NCBI RefSeq assembly: GCF_905475465.1 | Contig: NC_062257.1 | Span: 5,084,001-5,148,000 of the forward strand | Length of the DNA: 64,000 nucleotides | Origin: Pieris napi | Taxonomy: Eukaryota; Arthropoda; Insecta; Lepidoptera; Pieridae | Reading direction: 5' to 3' | Part shown: piece after piece, positions 62,601-64,000 of the stretch | How positions within the stretch are numbered: the stretch's first letter is position 1 | Layout of the letters: every line of letters begins with the position of its first letter | Notes under the pieces: model-generated | What the model was told of the DNA's origin: nothing | Database searches by the model: none | Seen by the model: only the letters and a program-made list of their open reading frames with translations | Made by a program: the position numbers and the translations under genes

Positions 62601-63084
62601 ACTGTCATTGAAACATTAAAGTGTCGAAAATTAATACAAATTATAAATTTATTTTTTAAATTTATTTCTTCGATGATAAAAACATGTGGCATTTTAATTT
62701 ACAATTCGTTTTAATTTGAGATTTCAATAAATTATTTTGCATAAAATATAAAATACTAATATTTCATAAATTAAGAAGTTTAAAGAAGCCTAAAGAAGTT
62801 TTATTTCAAAAAATATCCATTACAGTAATGTTTGCCCTACACCCCATTATGTCGTTATAGAATATATATTGTATGCGCTTTTTTTGTTTGTCAAATGTGT
62901 AAATGTTAAATCTCTTAAATAATCCGGCTCGAAGGACCACAATGTGTAAAAGAAGTTTATGACTAATGAATTTCAGGGTGCTCCTGGGGGTGAGAGCGCG
63001 GGCTACAGCGGCGAAAGATCAAGCGGACACAACGAACACCTCACCGTTCATCAGGCTCAGTTAGGCGAGAGACTGTATCCAAAG
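7170..63084 (+). CDS. hyd: hyperplastic discs / UBR5 HECT-type E3 ubiquitin ligase, exons 1-44 (3' incomplete)
   Basis: A single plus-strand gene with 44 coding exons that join without a phase break (7,374 bases, 2,458 codons). Order of parts: conserved start (MSSMHFVVHPLPGTEDQL), UBA domain (about 163-212), beta-propeller region (to about 880), UBR box (about 1108-1178), acidic and Ser-rich linkers, and the first part of the HECT module (from about 2205). In animals this nuclear and cytoplasmic enzyme recognises N-degrons and other substrates and builds branched ubiquitin chains; Drosophila hyd limits imaginal-disc growth and acts in Hedgehog signalling. The human protein is about 2,800 residues. 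Still missing here are the MLLE domain and the HECT C-lobe with the catalytic cysteine, which should lie to the right. The start is chosen because the first codons match the family's N-terminus. Exon detail is given in the segment entries. Confidence 0.95.
7232..9353 (+). other. hyd/UBR5 intron 1, AT-rich
   Basis: 2.1 kb between exons 1 and 2. I see no recognised mobile element or gene. Short open frames here lack domain signals. First introns often hold regulatory sequence, but nothing specific is visible. Confidence 0.6.
10064..10165 (+). repeat. Truncated SINE family A
   Basis: Only the tRNA-like head and the 'ctttctatgtgcgcatttcgctcgaacggtg' part remain, in intron 2. Confidence 0.65.
10628..10916 (-). 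repeat. SINE family A, minus orientation, near full length
   Basis: It runs from 'agcgctacaacctctttagg' to the complement of the tRNA-like head and stops about 35 bp before the acceptor of exon 3 (exon begins 10952). Confidence 0.8.
11315..11505. repeat. One-ended copy of the GGGAGCGTTCAAG foldback MITE
   Basis: The left end and body ('gtgactctttatat..ggtgtaaagtac..taacgcgtaattcaatcc') are present; the right inverted end is missing. It lies in intron 3. Confidence 0.6.
11865..12095 (-). repeat. Composite of two SINE/LINE tails in intron 3
   Basis: First comes a piece of the 'gaagagaagaactggcaataaa' tail family, also seen at 13070-13110 and, inverted, at 52770-52850. A degraded minus-strand SINE family A piece follows. 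Exon 4 begins about 70 bp later. Confidence 0.5.
12591..12960. repeat. Long inverted repeat (foldback element) in intron 4
   Basis: Arms of about 140-150 bp (12591-12739 and 12819-12960) are near-perfect reverse complements starting aaaacWctattttgaccgg, separated by about 80 bp. If transcribed, this intron would form a long hairpin. No ORF of note lies in the arms. Confidence 0.8.
12961..14515 (+). other. Remainder of intron 4, AT-rich
   Basis: Apart from an 'agaactggcaataaactctcagccactc' tail fragment near 13040-13150, I see no recognised repeat. A 123-codon open frame at 13469-13840 is hydrophobic and Tyr/Phe-rich, with no family I recognise. Confidence 0.4.
14724..14998. repeat. Full-length GGGAGCGTTCAAG foldback MITE in intron 5
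   Basis: Inverted ends (tcaagtattacgtcacgc.. and ..gttacgtaatacttgaacgctccc) flank a body with C-runs at both sides. Its left end lies about 45 bp after exon 5. Confidence 0.75.
15020..15375 (+). repeat. Dispersed repeat, probably a non-LTR retrotransposon 3' part
   Basis: It shares long blocks with 40150-40495, for example 'aaaccttcctcttSaatcactctatc' and 'gggacagagaaagcgactttg'. It has no intact ORF. Confidence 0.55.
15499..26810 (+). CDS. hyd: hyd/UBR5 exons 6-15: beta-propeller region (aa 320-918)
   Basis: Exons: 15499-15689, 17630-17777, 18751-18886, 20240-20400, 21848-21990, 22640-22802, 23714-24093, 25368-25541, 26125-26313, 26699-26810. The segment aligns in order with human UBR5: YSELIAVSTYGQIHQWRW (exon 6), ATFLDESI (exon 7), LDSGALYWWGVLP (exons 8/9), STGVPKVGILQNAAWNLSD (exon 10), PPPPSPASSTCSD (exon 11), EVVFLEDVKSVPLGRVLKVDG (exon 12), DNRGVHAVVRRPGG (exon 13), MMLDGNNALYPIARDC (exon 14) and LRCDLDGLRQLL (exon 15). 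Repeated RCC1-like Trp/Gly strands form the propeller scaffold in human UBR5. Exon 11 is a Ser-rich linker. Confidence 0.93.
15740..16021. repeat. Full-length foldback MITE with long G-runs in intron 6
   Basis: Starts about 50 bp after exon 6. It holds two G-runs (about 15767-15780 and 15965-15978) between inverted ends 'gcgttcaagtattacgt' and 'acgtaatacttgaacgc'. Confidence 0.75.
16022..16740. repeat. Cluster of decayed DNA-transposon and LINE pieces in intron 6
   Basis: 16025-16260 resembles the 'ttataacgc' pogo-like element at 42357-42612. 16275-16372 is a scrap of the 'aaaaggccggcaacgtactcgcgag' LINE tail. 16395-16730 is the reverse complement of the repeat at 58440-58750 (ctccttcggactcgattttg). 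Confidence 0.5.
17027..17612. repeat. MITE family B (gaagttatacttctttgg ends) ending next to exon 7
   Basis: Left end 'gggtgtgtgtacttatgtacgcgc..agaagttatacttctttggc', right end 'ataacgcgcctaatgaagtataacttc'. The right end finishes about 17 bp before the exon 7 acceptor (17628-17629). An unrelated stretch with a duplicated segment lies inside. Further copies: 17985-18165 (partial), 27103-27478, 47196-47310 and 48062-48340. Confidence 0.65.
17823..18170 (+). repeat. LINE-tail scrap followed by a partial family B MITE
   Basis: 17823-17960 resembles the '..gggtgtccatgggc..' 3' tail of a non-LTR element. 17985-18165 repeats the right half of the neighbouring MITE (ctcttacattaagtgtaa..ataacgcgcc). 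Confidence 0.45.
18887..20239. repeat. Intron 8: mariner-like scrap and LINE 3' fragment
   Basis: 19085-19320 shares blocks with 37690-38010 (tcgaaagctggcg.., ctcaacacacttcacttttacttcac..), resembling a decayed mariner-type element. 19676-19975 is a plus-strand LINE C-terminal/3' UTR piece encoding a decayed ..HLTSGEPPARLPP.. tail. Confidence 0.5.
20430..21350. repeat. Intron 9: two DNA-element remnants
   Basis: 20430-20860 has ends containing 'actctttataacgaa' and 'cgttatagagag', like the pieces at 30230-30740 and 51960-52560. 21170-21350 is one half of a foldback element of the GGGGCCGTTCAAG subfamily, whose two-ended copy is at 63172-63432. Confidence 0.5.
21541..21798 (+). repeat. SINE family A in intron 9
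   Basis: Contains head, body and 'aaagaggttgtaacgcca' end. It ends about 50 bp before exon 10 (21848). Confidence 0.8.
22066..22500. mobile_element. Rearranged Helitron pieces containing a 42-bp-arm hairpin
   Basis: The first part is minus-oriented (ends 'gacacgagaattttatatattaga', the complement of the Helitron start). The second part is plus-oriented and ends 'gccggatcagctag' + T. Between them 22360-22401 and 22406-22447 are exact reverse complements. Confidence 0.6.
22826..23216 (-). mobile_element. Helitron-like element, second family, minus orientation
   Basis: Same sequence as 38990-39422 in the opposite direction (ctagctggcctggcgaacatcg.., ccttcccggaacccctccac..). It begins about 20 bp after exon 11. 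Confidence 0.6.
23403..23690 (+). repeat. SINE family A abutting exon 12
   Basis: A near-complete SINE whose A/T tail runs to within about 25 bp of the exon 12 acceptor (AG at 23712-23713). Confidence 0.8.
24127..24395 (+). repeat. Non-LTR retrotransposon 3' end
   Basis: It encodes a recognisable LINE C-terminal scrap (NQFDLGSFKKRAYQFLKGR, then HLTSGEPPARLPPVL) and ends in an A-run. The same tail recurs at 19676, 39590 and 54334. It begins about 35 bp after exon 12. Confidence 0.65.
24628..25050. repeat. MITE family C (actatagtcgacgcat ends)
   Basis: Inverted ends 'aaactatagtcgacgca' and 'tgcgtcgactatagtt'; the same family occurs at 59066-59458. Confidence 0.65.
25672..25960 (-). mobile_element. 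Helitron-like element, minus orientation, intron 13
   Basis: Ends with 'gacacgagaattttatatattaga', the complement of the Helitron start. The body (gggttgtatatatt..gtatgctgtatcataaaa) matches the copies at 32453-32762 and 53173-53513. Confidence 0.6.
27103..27478. repeat. MITE family B, full length, intron 15
   Basis: Left 'gggtgcgtgtacttgtgtacgcgcgtaagaag..', right 'ataacgcgcctaaagaagtataacttc'. It is the cleanest copy of the family in this window. Confidence 0.7.
27801..34562 (+). CDS. hyd: hyd/UBR5 exons 16-22: UBR box and flanks (aa 918-1271)
   Basis: Exons: 27801-27908, 28291-28453 (or from 28315), 29668-29802, 30818-31040, 32301-32366, 33195-33367, 34372-34562. Exon 16 carries ERCDGNRNILHACVHMCSP; exon 18 ALRALCESTALQPYLLQLL. 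The UBR box spans three exons: LCCNDTCSFTWTGQDHINQ (19), DIFECKTCGLTGSLCCCTEC (20) and [20 protein letters not shown] with CWEKCRCK (21). All cysteines and histidines of the zinc-binding fold look present; in human UBR5 this box binds type-1 N-degrons. Exon 22 has GESILLFLVQTVGRQAVEQ and PDHDLEPPRFARRAL. The linker in exon 17 is much shorter than the human one. Confidence 0.93.
27943..28277 (-). mobile_element. Helitron-like element, minus orientation, intron 16
   Basis: Starts 'ctagcagactcggccaagcgttgctgtgg' (complement of the tail) and ends near 'gtgacacgtaatttatatatattga' (complement of the start). It fills nearly the whole intron and ends about 13 bp before exon 17. Confidence 0.65.
28895..29060 (+). 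repeat. Retroelement tail with inverted duplication, intron 17
   Basis: The 'tggcggaaagtttcttgccagttcttc..aagtacactt' tail family (also 30440-30610, 52750-52930). The tail is duplicated in inverse, giving 21-bp arms at 28988-29008 and 29014-29034. Confidence 0.55.
29843..30214 (+). mobile_element. Helitron-like element, plus orientation, intron 18
   Basis: Start 'ataaattacgtgtcacgttgtttgtccgc', end 'acgcttggccggcctgctag' + T; same family as 43217-43592. It begins about 40 bp after exon 18. Confidence 0.65.
30230..30745. repeat. DNA-element remnant interrupted by a retroelement tail, intron 18
   Basis: The ends carry 'actctttataacgaa' and its inverted form near 30715-30740; 30440-30610 is the 'cttgccagttcttctt' tail family inserted in the middle. 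Confidence 0.45.
31128..32300. repeat. Intron 19: inverted-repeat remnant and Helitron
   Basis: 31224-31270 and 31404-31455 are inverted copies (ggcattatacagtgtataaactt). 31928-32157 is a short plus-strand Helitron copy (tctaatatataaaattctcgtgtcac..gtcgggtcagctgg). The AT-rich part between shows nothing I recognise. Confidence 0.5.
32453..32762 (+). mobile_element. Helitron-like element, plus orientation, intron 20
   Basis: TCTAATATATAAAATTCTCG start and 'gcccggtcagctag' + T end. Non-autonomous. Confidence 0.65.
32849..32925. repeat. Two adjacent perfect hairpins, intron 20
   Basis: First: 15-bp arms 32849-32863 / 32865-32879, one-base spacer. Second: 22-bp arms 32879-32900 / 32904-32925, spacer att. 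The two share base 32879. They match no other repeat in this window. Confidence 0.85.
33916..34162. repeat. Harbinger-like MITE (GGGTCTGTTTCACAATGTA ends)
   Basis: Perfect inverted ends of about 19 bp (gggtctgtttcacaatgta / tacattgtgaaacagaccc) are flanked on both sides by TTA, the TWA-type duplication of PIF/Harbinger elements. It has no coding capacity. Confidence 0.7.
34697..35120. repeat. MITE family B relative with an internal 20-bp tandem repeat
   Basis: Left 'tgtgcgtgtacacacgttagaagtgaaacttctttatg', right 'aaaagtttcacttcaata'. Three 20-bp units containing gacgcgtaac lie at 35011-35070. It begins about 135 bp after exon 22. Confidence 0.55.
35121..36132 (+). other. Rest of intron 22, AT-rich
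   Basis: I recognise no gene or repeat. Short open frames such as 35262-35444 are Phe/Leu-rich without domain signals. Confidence 0.45.
36133..38979 (+). CDS. hyd: hyd/UBR5 exons 23-25: helical core (aa 1272-1452)
   Basis: Exons: 36133-36269, 37481-37647, 38740-38979. Exon 23 ends LDKFTHALIVKCTNE. Exon 24 has FVRSVARIFVIFSVEMAPG, close to human RSVARVFVILSVEMAS. Exon 25 has RCRRVFAALVALAVEELVEA and VRLGVVRPTAPFPLATTYVD, then GSEDLFGVEPL. These form the helical scaffold after the UBR box in human UBR5 structures. Exon GC is clearly higher than in the flanking introns. Confidence 0.93.
36292..36637. repeat. MITE with about 40-bp inverted ends, intron 23
   Basis: Ends 'cttaggtttcctagaaaagcg' and its complement near 36613-36637, each followed by the inverted 'gtgccgttaWctaacggcc' block. 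The flanks read TTA on the left and TAA on the right. It begins about 25 bp after exon 23. Confidence 0.7.
37127..37400 (+). repeat. tRNA-headed SINE, family D, plus copy
   Basis: Head 'ggggcctcatagcctagcggtc' with a B-box-like 'gattcgattcccggttcgag', then a body ending 'cgtgcaagagctatgtaaaag'. An inverse copy lies at 58775-59015. Confidence 0.7.
37690..38655. repeat. Intron 24: mariner-like scrap, SINE family A (38084-38352) and foldback MITE (38412-38655)
   Basis: 37690-38010 repeats 19085-19320 and includes 'gggtggatccaaaagttcttg', resembling a mariner end. A full SINE and a full GGGAGCGTTCAAG MITE with C-runs follow, ending 85 bp before exon 25. Confidence 0.65.
38990..39422 (+). mobile_element. 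Helitron-like element, second family, plus orientation
   Basis: Plus-strand counterpart of 22826-23216, ending 'gggccaggccagctag' + T. It begins about 10 bp after exon 25. Confidence 0.6.
39590..40650 (+). repeat. Intron 25: LINE tail, dispersed repeat and truncated Helitron
   Basis: 39590-39775 is the 'ttccgaaccaattcgacttagggtc' LINE tail. 39862-40497 (from 'ctagcgacccgccccggcttcg') shares its second half with 15020-15375. 40498-40650 is a Helitron start without an end, stopping about 45 bp before exon 26. Confidence 0.55.
40695..43189 (+). CDS. hyd: hyd/UBR5 exons 26-28: acidic Ser-rich linker (aa 1453-1650)
   Basis: Exons: 40695-40910, 42169-42344, 42988-43189. This is a low-complexity acidic segment: DDVAGEALGGDDDASETDEP in exon 26, ESELDMLAEVETESDSDDQD in exon 27 (close to human DMELDLLAAAETESDSESN) and PEDEDSEAGETDEQEGESEP in exon 28. 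Exon 28 ends in the conserved APHSMQWAIR. The linker length differs from human but the order of motifs is the same. Phases run 2-1-2 without a break. Confidence 0.92.
40930..41680. repeat. MITE family B relative (left half) and AT-rich sequence, intron 26
   Basis: 'gtgcgtgcgtacaaagtagtg..agtgaaacttctttggcaaac' and the following block ('ataaattattttgcataaaatataaaatac') match 62452-62775. Nothing else is recognisable up to 41680. Confidence 0.5.
41683..41935 (+). repeat. tRNA-headed SINE, family E
   Basis: The tRNA-like head has A-box-like 'gtctagtggttagta' and B-box-like 'gggttcgatccccggc', followed by an unrelated body ('ggtcttgggtgtttaaatat..gactaggtcaattggtgtg'). The head shows no clean acceptor-stem pairing, so this is a SINE and not a tRNA gene. 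Confidence 0.65.
42357..42612. repeat. Pogo/Tigger-like MITE, intron 27
   Basis: Flanked by TA; left end 'cagtaaaccctcttataaca', right end with 'aacgtggaaccaatctatcg' and 'cctcct' complement. The 'ataacgc' runs inside are typical of pogo-type ends. It begins about 12 bp after exon 27. Confidence 0.5.
43217..43592 (+). mobile_element. Helitron-like element, plus orientation, intron 28
   Basis: A clear TC start (tctaatatataaaattctcgtgtcacg) and CTAG end (cttggccgagtctgctag) followed by T. Non-autonomous; one of the most complete copies. Confidence 0.7.
43806..44260 (+). pseudogene. 3' end of a LINE reverse-transcriptase ORF
   Basis: An open frame ending at 44021 carries VYNKLPKELKDLPTRVFKKRLGVLL and YYSINDYL, typical of the extreme C-terminus of jockey/CR1-type LINE polyproteins. 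Upstream domains are absent, so this is a 5'-truncated copy. AT-rich 3' sequence follows. Confidence 0.6.
44443..44899. repeat. Foldback MITE (GGGAGCGTTCAAG family), larger variant
   Basis: Outer ends 'gggagcgttcaagtattacgt' and 'acgtaatacttgaacgctccc' enclose about 415 bp, roughly 180 bp more than other copies, with internal extra end-like pieces (gttacgtaacatttaa). It is probably two copies nested. Confidence 0.65.
45012..48054 (+). CDS. hyd: hyd/UBR5 exons 29-32 (aa 1651-1892)
   Basis: Exons: 45012-45190, 46076-46259, 46937-47094, 47852-48054. Exon 29 has SSLVFIDPASLRRS and ends AFLARAF. Exon 30 starts GIVIRQIADLLWEYER and includes LKPTWDWLVTVMDATEAQLR, close to human LIPTWNWMVSIMDSTEAQLR. 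Exon 31 is a Thr/Ala/Arg linker. Exon 32 has RREFLAYCLSLLRAHSAEH and LPVLDVAALKHVAYVLDALV, then a Gln-Pro and His run before the donor. Phase is continuous. Confidence 0.93.
45222..46075. repeat. Intron 29: MITE end fragment and Helitron-like start
   Basis: 45222-45245 is a lone 'ggagcgttcaagtattacgt' end. 45757-45930 repeats the element start seen at 4665 (ctaatattataaagaggaaa..taggctatattt). The rest is AT-rich with nothing recognised. Confidence 0.5.
46260..47851. repeat. Introns 30-31: AT-rich sequence and a short family B MITE
   Basis: No recognised element in 46260-46936. 47196-47310 is a compact MITE: 'gtttgtacttatgtacacgcgttagaagttatac' and 'gaagtataacttcaaa' enclose only about 60 bp. 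The remaining 47310-47850 is poly-A/T-rich. Confidence 0.5.
48062..48340. repeat. Family B MITE, 3'-truncated, start of intron 32
   Basis: It begins 8 bp after exon 32 and matches 27103-27378, then breaks off at 'cttccgtgggc'. The usual right end (ataacgcgcc..) is absent. Confidence 0.6.
48892..50903 (+). CDS. Harbinger accessory protein with MADF and BESS-like motifs
   Basis: Two exons, 48892-49039 and 50047-50903, join in phase (1,005 bases, 334 residues). Residues about 11-70 form a MADF (Myb/SANT-like) DNA-binding domain: FVQEIEKHACLYNYKLPEYM, DKTWAEIGNKFQITG, then EKWKNLRSVFVRHLK across the splice. A Ser/Gln-rich middle holds three to four copies of a 17-residue unit (ISQQQSSLPSTSTNT). 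A C-terminal FLLSLLSDVNKM..RRLFKRRVLALIDDI stretch looks like a BESS motif. In Harbinger systems such a protein binds the element ends and brings the nuclease to DNA and into the nucleus. Its intron contains the nuclease's second exon on the other strand. Confidence 0.85.
49083..51286 (-). CDS. Harbinger DDE nuclease (HARBI1-like transposase)
   Basis: Two minus-strand exons, 51286-50985 and 50013-49083, join in phase (1,233 bases, 410 residues). Exon 1 (MSSDSSDEEAL..) carries the helical N-terminus with FYRMSKETYLHLVTLLKPAI. Exon 2 holds the DDE_Tnp_4 core: first Asp in CLGACDGKHIRI, second Asp in YYFIGDEAFPL, and Glu in RGRNTIECAFGMMAEKF, spaced as in HARBI1-type nucleases. Donor AAG/GTAAAT and acceptor TTTTTCAG/AT are good. 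No stop or frameshift is seen, so the protein may be functional. Vertebrate HARBI1 (about 350 residues) is the domesticated relative. Confidence 0.9.
51688..57330 (+). CDS. hyd: hyd/UBR5 exons 33-39: acidic and low-complexity linkers before HECT (aa 1893-2195)
   Basis: Exons: 51688-51853, 52938-53087, 53689-53813, 54611-54726, 55258-55394, 55728-55807, 57194-57330. Exon 33 starts DENENEEGEEE and ends HSFFQRTDSTLCLGCPPPDP, matching human HPFFRRSDSMTFLGCIPPNP. Exon 34 has DALPLADQPQLLQPNARREEL. Exons 35-39 encode Pro/Ser/His-rich sequence (for example DTDGEYISDSDSNEARQITR in exon 36) poorly conserved with human. Exon 39 ends in a Pro-rich run at a donor with GTTAGT. Phases join without a break. 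About 22 residues of the human protein, between ..LDTP and ENDDD.., have no counterpart between exons 32 and 33. Confidence 0.88.
51960..52937. repeat. Intron 33: DNA-element remnant, retroelement tails and MITE end
   Basis: 51960-52560 shares 'actctttataacgca' and 'gacatcaacaacatacttaagtg' with 30230-30740. 52376-52510 and 52750-52930 are two copies of the 'gagaactggcagtaaatgtaaaattagaagc' tail. 52633-52692 is one end of the GGGAGCGTTCAAG MITE. The second tail runs almost into the exon 34 acceptor. Confidence 0.55.
53173..53513 (+). mobile_element. Helitron-like element, plus orientation, intron 34
   Basis: Start 'ataaaattctcatgtcacaatgttcg', end 'gccgggtcagctag' + T, same family as 32453-32762. 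Confidence 0.65.
53911..54445 (+). repeat. Intron 35: SINE family A (53911-54188) and LINE-tail scrap (54334-54445)
   Basis: The SINE is complete from tRNA-like head to 'gttgtagcgccactg'. The scrap carries 'aaaggccggtaacgcactcgcgagccctctg' with a decayed end. Confidence 0.65.
54790..54862 (+). repeat. Retroelement tail fragment, intron 36
   Basis: 'gagtggtggagagtttattg..cttctcttccgttctacgcc..gagaactggcagtaa', the same tail family as 52750-52930. Confidence 0.55.
55898..55985. repeat. 22-bp tandem repeat, four copies, each self-complementary
   Basis: Four units of cccggatatcagggtatatt + ta, at 55898, 55920, 55942 and 55964, with no or almost no difference. Each unit can fold (taccc..gggta), and the array ends in an inverted 'cccgggtacc'. 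It begins 90 bp after exon 38. Confidence 0.85.
56020..57018 (+). repeat. Intron 38: degraded SINE and a Helitron-like element
   Basis: 56035-56150 resembles the SINE family A body (ggaaaacatcgtgaggaaactg..ctgatcacc). About 56450-57018 ends in 'gttagccgggtcagctag' + T, a Helitron-like end, with a different body from the other families here. Confidence 0.45.
57807..58055. repeat. Full-length GGGAGCGTTCAAG foldback MITE, intron 39
   Basis: Both inverted ends and the two C-runs are present. It ends about 85 bp before exon 40. Confidence 0.75.
58143..63084 (+). CDS. hyd: hyd/UBR5 exons 40-44: first part of the HECT module (aa 2196-2458, incomplete)
   Basis: Exons: 58143-58365, 59794-59982, 61036-61169, 62208-62340 (or from 62211), 62977-63084. 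Exon 40 has SHDLLLGRWRLSLDLFGRVF and EPGSVVSELGGFPVKEVKFR. Exon 41 has NRVKVTFRDEPGEGSGVARS, the conserved entry to the HECT N-lobe. Exons 42 and 43 are the insert between N-lobe parts (Ser/Gly/Arg-rich here; Arg/Glu-rich in human), ending RRVLSVDARPYSPQ. Exon 44 ends AQLGERLYPK, just before the MLLE (PABC) domain in human. The rest of HECT, with the catalytic cysteine, is outside the window. Confidence 0.93.
58440..59015. repeat. Intron 40: repeat with inverted 'aacacgctt' block, then SINE family D in minus orientation
   Basis: 58440-58630 is the complement of 16530-16700. 58664-58760 folds on itself (aaacacgcttcac.. / ..aagcgtgttttatag). 58775-59015 is the complement of the SINE at 37127. 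Confidence 0.6.
59066..59458. repeat. MITE family C, second copy
   Basis: Ends 'tatagtcgacgcataatgaac' and 'ttcataatgcgtcgactatag' are inverted copies; same family as 24628-25050. Confidence 0.7.
59983..61035 (+). other. Intron 41, mostly unrecognised AT-rich sequence
   Basis: Near 60530-60780 a block around 'ccatccgtcttacgaattt' occurs twice. A family B MITE end (aaagaagttttcacttcaaaa) lies near 60825-60846. I see nothing else I can name. Confidence 0.4.
61180..61575 (+). mobile_element. Helitron-like element, third family, intron 42
   Basis: Begins shortly after exon 42 (tatatatataatgaaaatggtcttcg) and ends 'gcgggcgcgaaacggctag' + T. Confidence 0.45.
61727..61990 (+). repeat. SINE family A, intron 42
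   Basis: The complete head 'gccgtgttggcctagtggc' is followed by the body with small deletions, ending 'tgtagcgcc'. Confidence 0.8.
62452..62815. repeat. MITE family B relative, intron 43
   Basis: Left 'gtgcgtgcgtacaaagtacac..gaagtgaaacttctttggc', right 'gcctaaagaagttttatttcaaaa'. The body matches 40940-41290. Confidence 0.6.
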
Positions 63085-63171
63085 GTAAGGTTTTACTCTA
63101 ATATATTTAATTACTATAAAAAAAACCAGGTTGCATCCGTTTTTTCATCATTTTTGTTTGATTGACAAGGA

Positions 63172-63572
63172 GCCGTTCAATTATTACGTAATAGTGGGGA
63201 GGGAGGGGTGTTCGATTTTCTTATTTGGTGATAATTATTATCAGCAGTAATTATTTTTTACACACATTACCCATACATAGTCTATGGTTGAAAACTTTTT
63301 GCATTTTCGAGGATTTCTCCAAAAAATTTATACGTAATGTATGAGACCTTTACTTTTGCCGACAAGGGGGGGGGGGGGGTGTTAATGATTAATAGCAGTA
63401 AATCTGCTTACGTAATACTTGAACGGCCCCCAAGGAGGTGATCAGTCCTGTCCTGTGATTGGAGATGTGCCGGGTTTCTAACAATTTGTAACCGTCGCGT
63501 AGGAGCAAAAGTTCATTGCACACATAGACAGAAAAATCTATTGCTAATTAATAAAGCCTCTAGGCCAACACT
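63172..63572. repeat. Foldback element, GGAGCCGTTCAA subfamily, and degraded minus-strand SINE
   Basis: 63172-63432 has ends 'gagccgttcaattattacgta' and 'tacgtaatacttgaacggc' with G-runs inside. 63433-63572 is a decayed SINE family A in reverse (aggtgatcag..aggccaacactga). Confidence 0.6.
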
Positions 63573-63697
63573 GATCTATAAAACTAATATATTTATAATT
63601 AATTGTGTGTATCTCTCTACTCTGAATCAAACCCAATGACTCCCGTTTGTTGATACAATGAACAAAAAAACGTATGTGATCATACGTTTTTGACATA

Positions 63698-63963
63698 GGG
63701 AGCGTTCAAGTATTACGTAACGAATTTTGGGGGGGAGGGGTCCTTTTGTAAAACGTTACGATGCGTGGCGGGGATTGAATTACGCGTTATTGTTAATATT
63801 ATTATCGACTCTCCAGTACTTTACACCACATAATGGTAACTTTTAGGTATAAATAGTCTTTAGGTGGTCACGAAACATTTTACTATACTTGGGTACAGAA
63901 AAACGTTACGGCGCGCTACATGGGGGTCAAAAATTGCGTGACGTAATACTTGAACGCTCCCAT
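63698..63963. repeat. Full-length GGGAGCGTTCAAG foldback MITE near the right edge
   Basis: Both inverted ends present (gggagcgttcaagtattacgt / acgtaatacttgaacgctccc). After it the window ends in 'acatttttag', a possible acceptor for exon 45. Confidence 0.75.
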
Positions 63964-64000
63964 AAGGGTGTCATACTAATTTCATATAAAACATTTTTAG

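Noticed and set aside
1..64000. CRISPR array or bacterial operon structure
   Set aside because: No regularly spaced direct repeats of that kind; gene structure is eukaryotic with GT/AG introns.

Overview
This is a 64 kb window from an AT-rich, intron-rich insect genome, most probably a moth or butterfly. Exons are short and GC-richer, with GT/AG introns. Introns are packed with elements typical of Lepidoptera: tRNA-headed SINEs, Helitrons with TC starts and CTAG ends, foldback MITEs beginning GGGAGCGTTCAAGTATTACGT, and 3' scraps of non-LTR retrotransposons. The order-level call rests on repeat style and is an inference.

Two host genes are clear. On the minus strand (3338-6323) lies a gene for an RNF168-type chromatin ubiquitin ligase. 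Five exons are visible: the RING finger, the LRM/UMI stretch and a MIU-like helix. Its 3' end is not resolved. Starting 846 bp away in the opposite direction is a very large plus-strand gene orthologous to Drosophila hyperplastic discs (hyd) / human UBR5, a HECT-type N-recognin ubiquitin ligase. I traced 44 coding exons (7170-63084) with unbroken phase, giving 7,374 coding bases or 2,458 codons. They cover the N-terminal region with UBA domain, the beta-propeller, the UBR box, acidic linkers and the beginning of the HECT module. The MLLE domain and the catalytic HECT C-lobe lie beyond the right edge; the last bases form a possible splice acceptor for exon 45.

By region: 1-3300 holds repeats, a recombinase-like fragment and an orphan coding-like exon. 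3338-6323 is the RNF168-like gene. 6324-7169 is the shared divergent promoter region. 7170-64000 is hyd/UBR5, whose introns carry almost all the mobile DNA. Intron 32 contains a 3.06 kb Harbinger-type transposon (48462-51521) with 63-bp terminal inverted repeats and both of its genes apparently intact. They are a DDE nuclease on the minus strand and a MADF-BESS protein on the plus strand, and each gene's second exon lies inside the other's intron.

How the genes relate: in vertebrates RNF168 ubiquitylates H2A around DNA breaks, and UBR5 (with TRIP12) limits RNF168 build-up. Here an amplifier and its brake would share one promoter interval, which is the most interesting host-gene observation. 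The interlocked Harbinger is the most interesting mobile-element observation.
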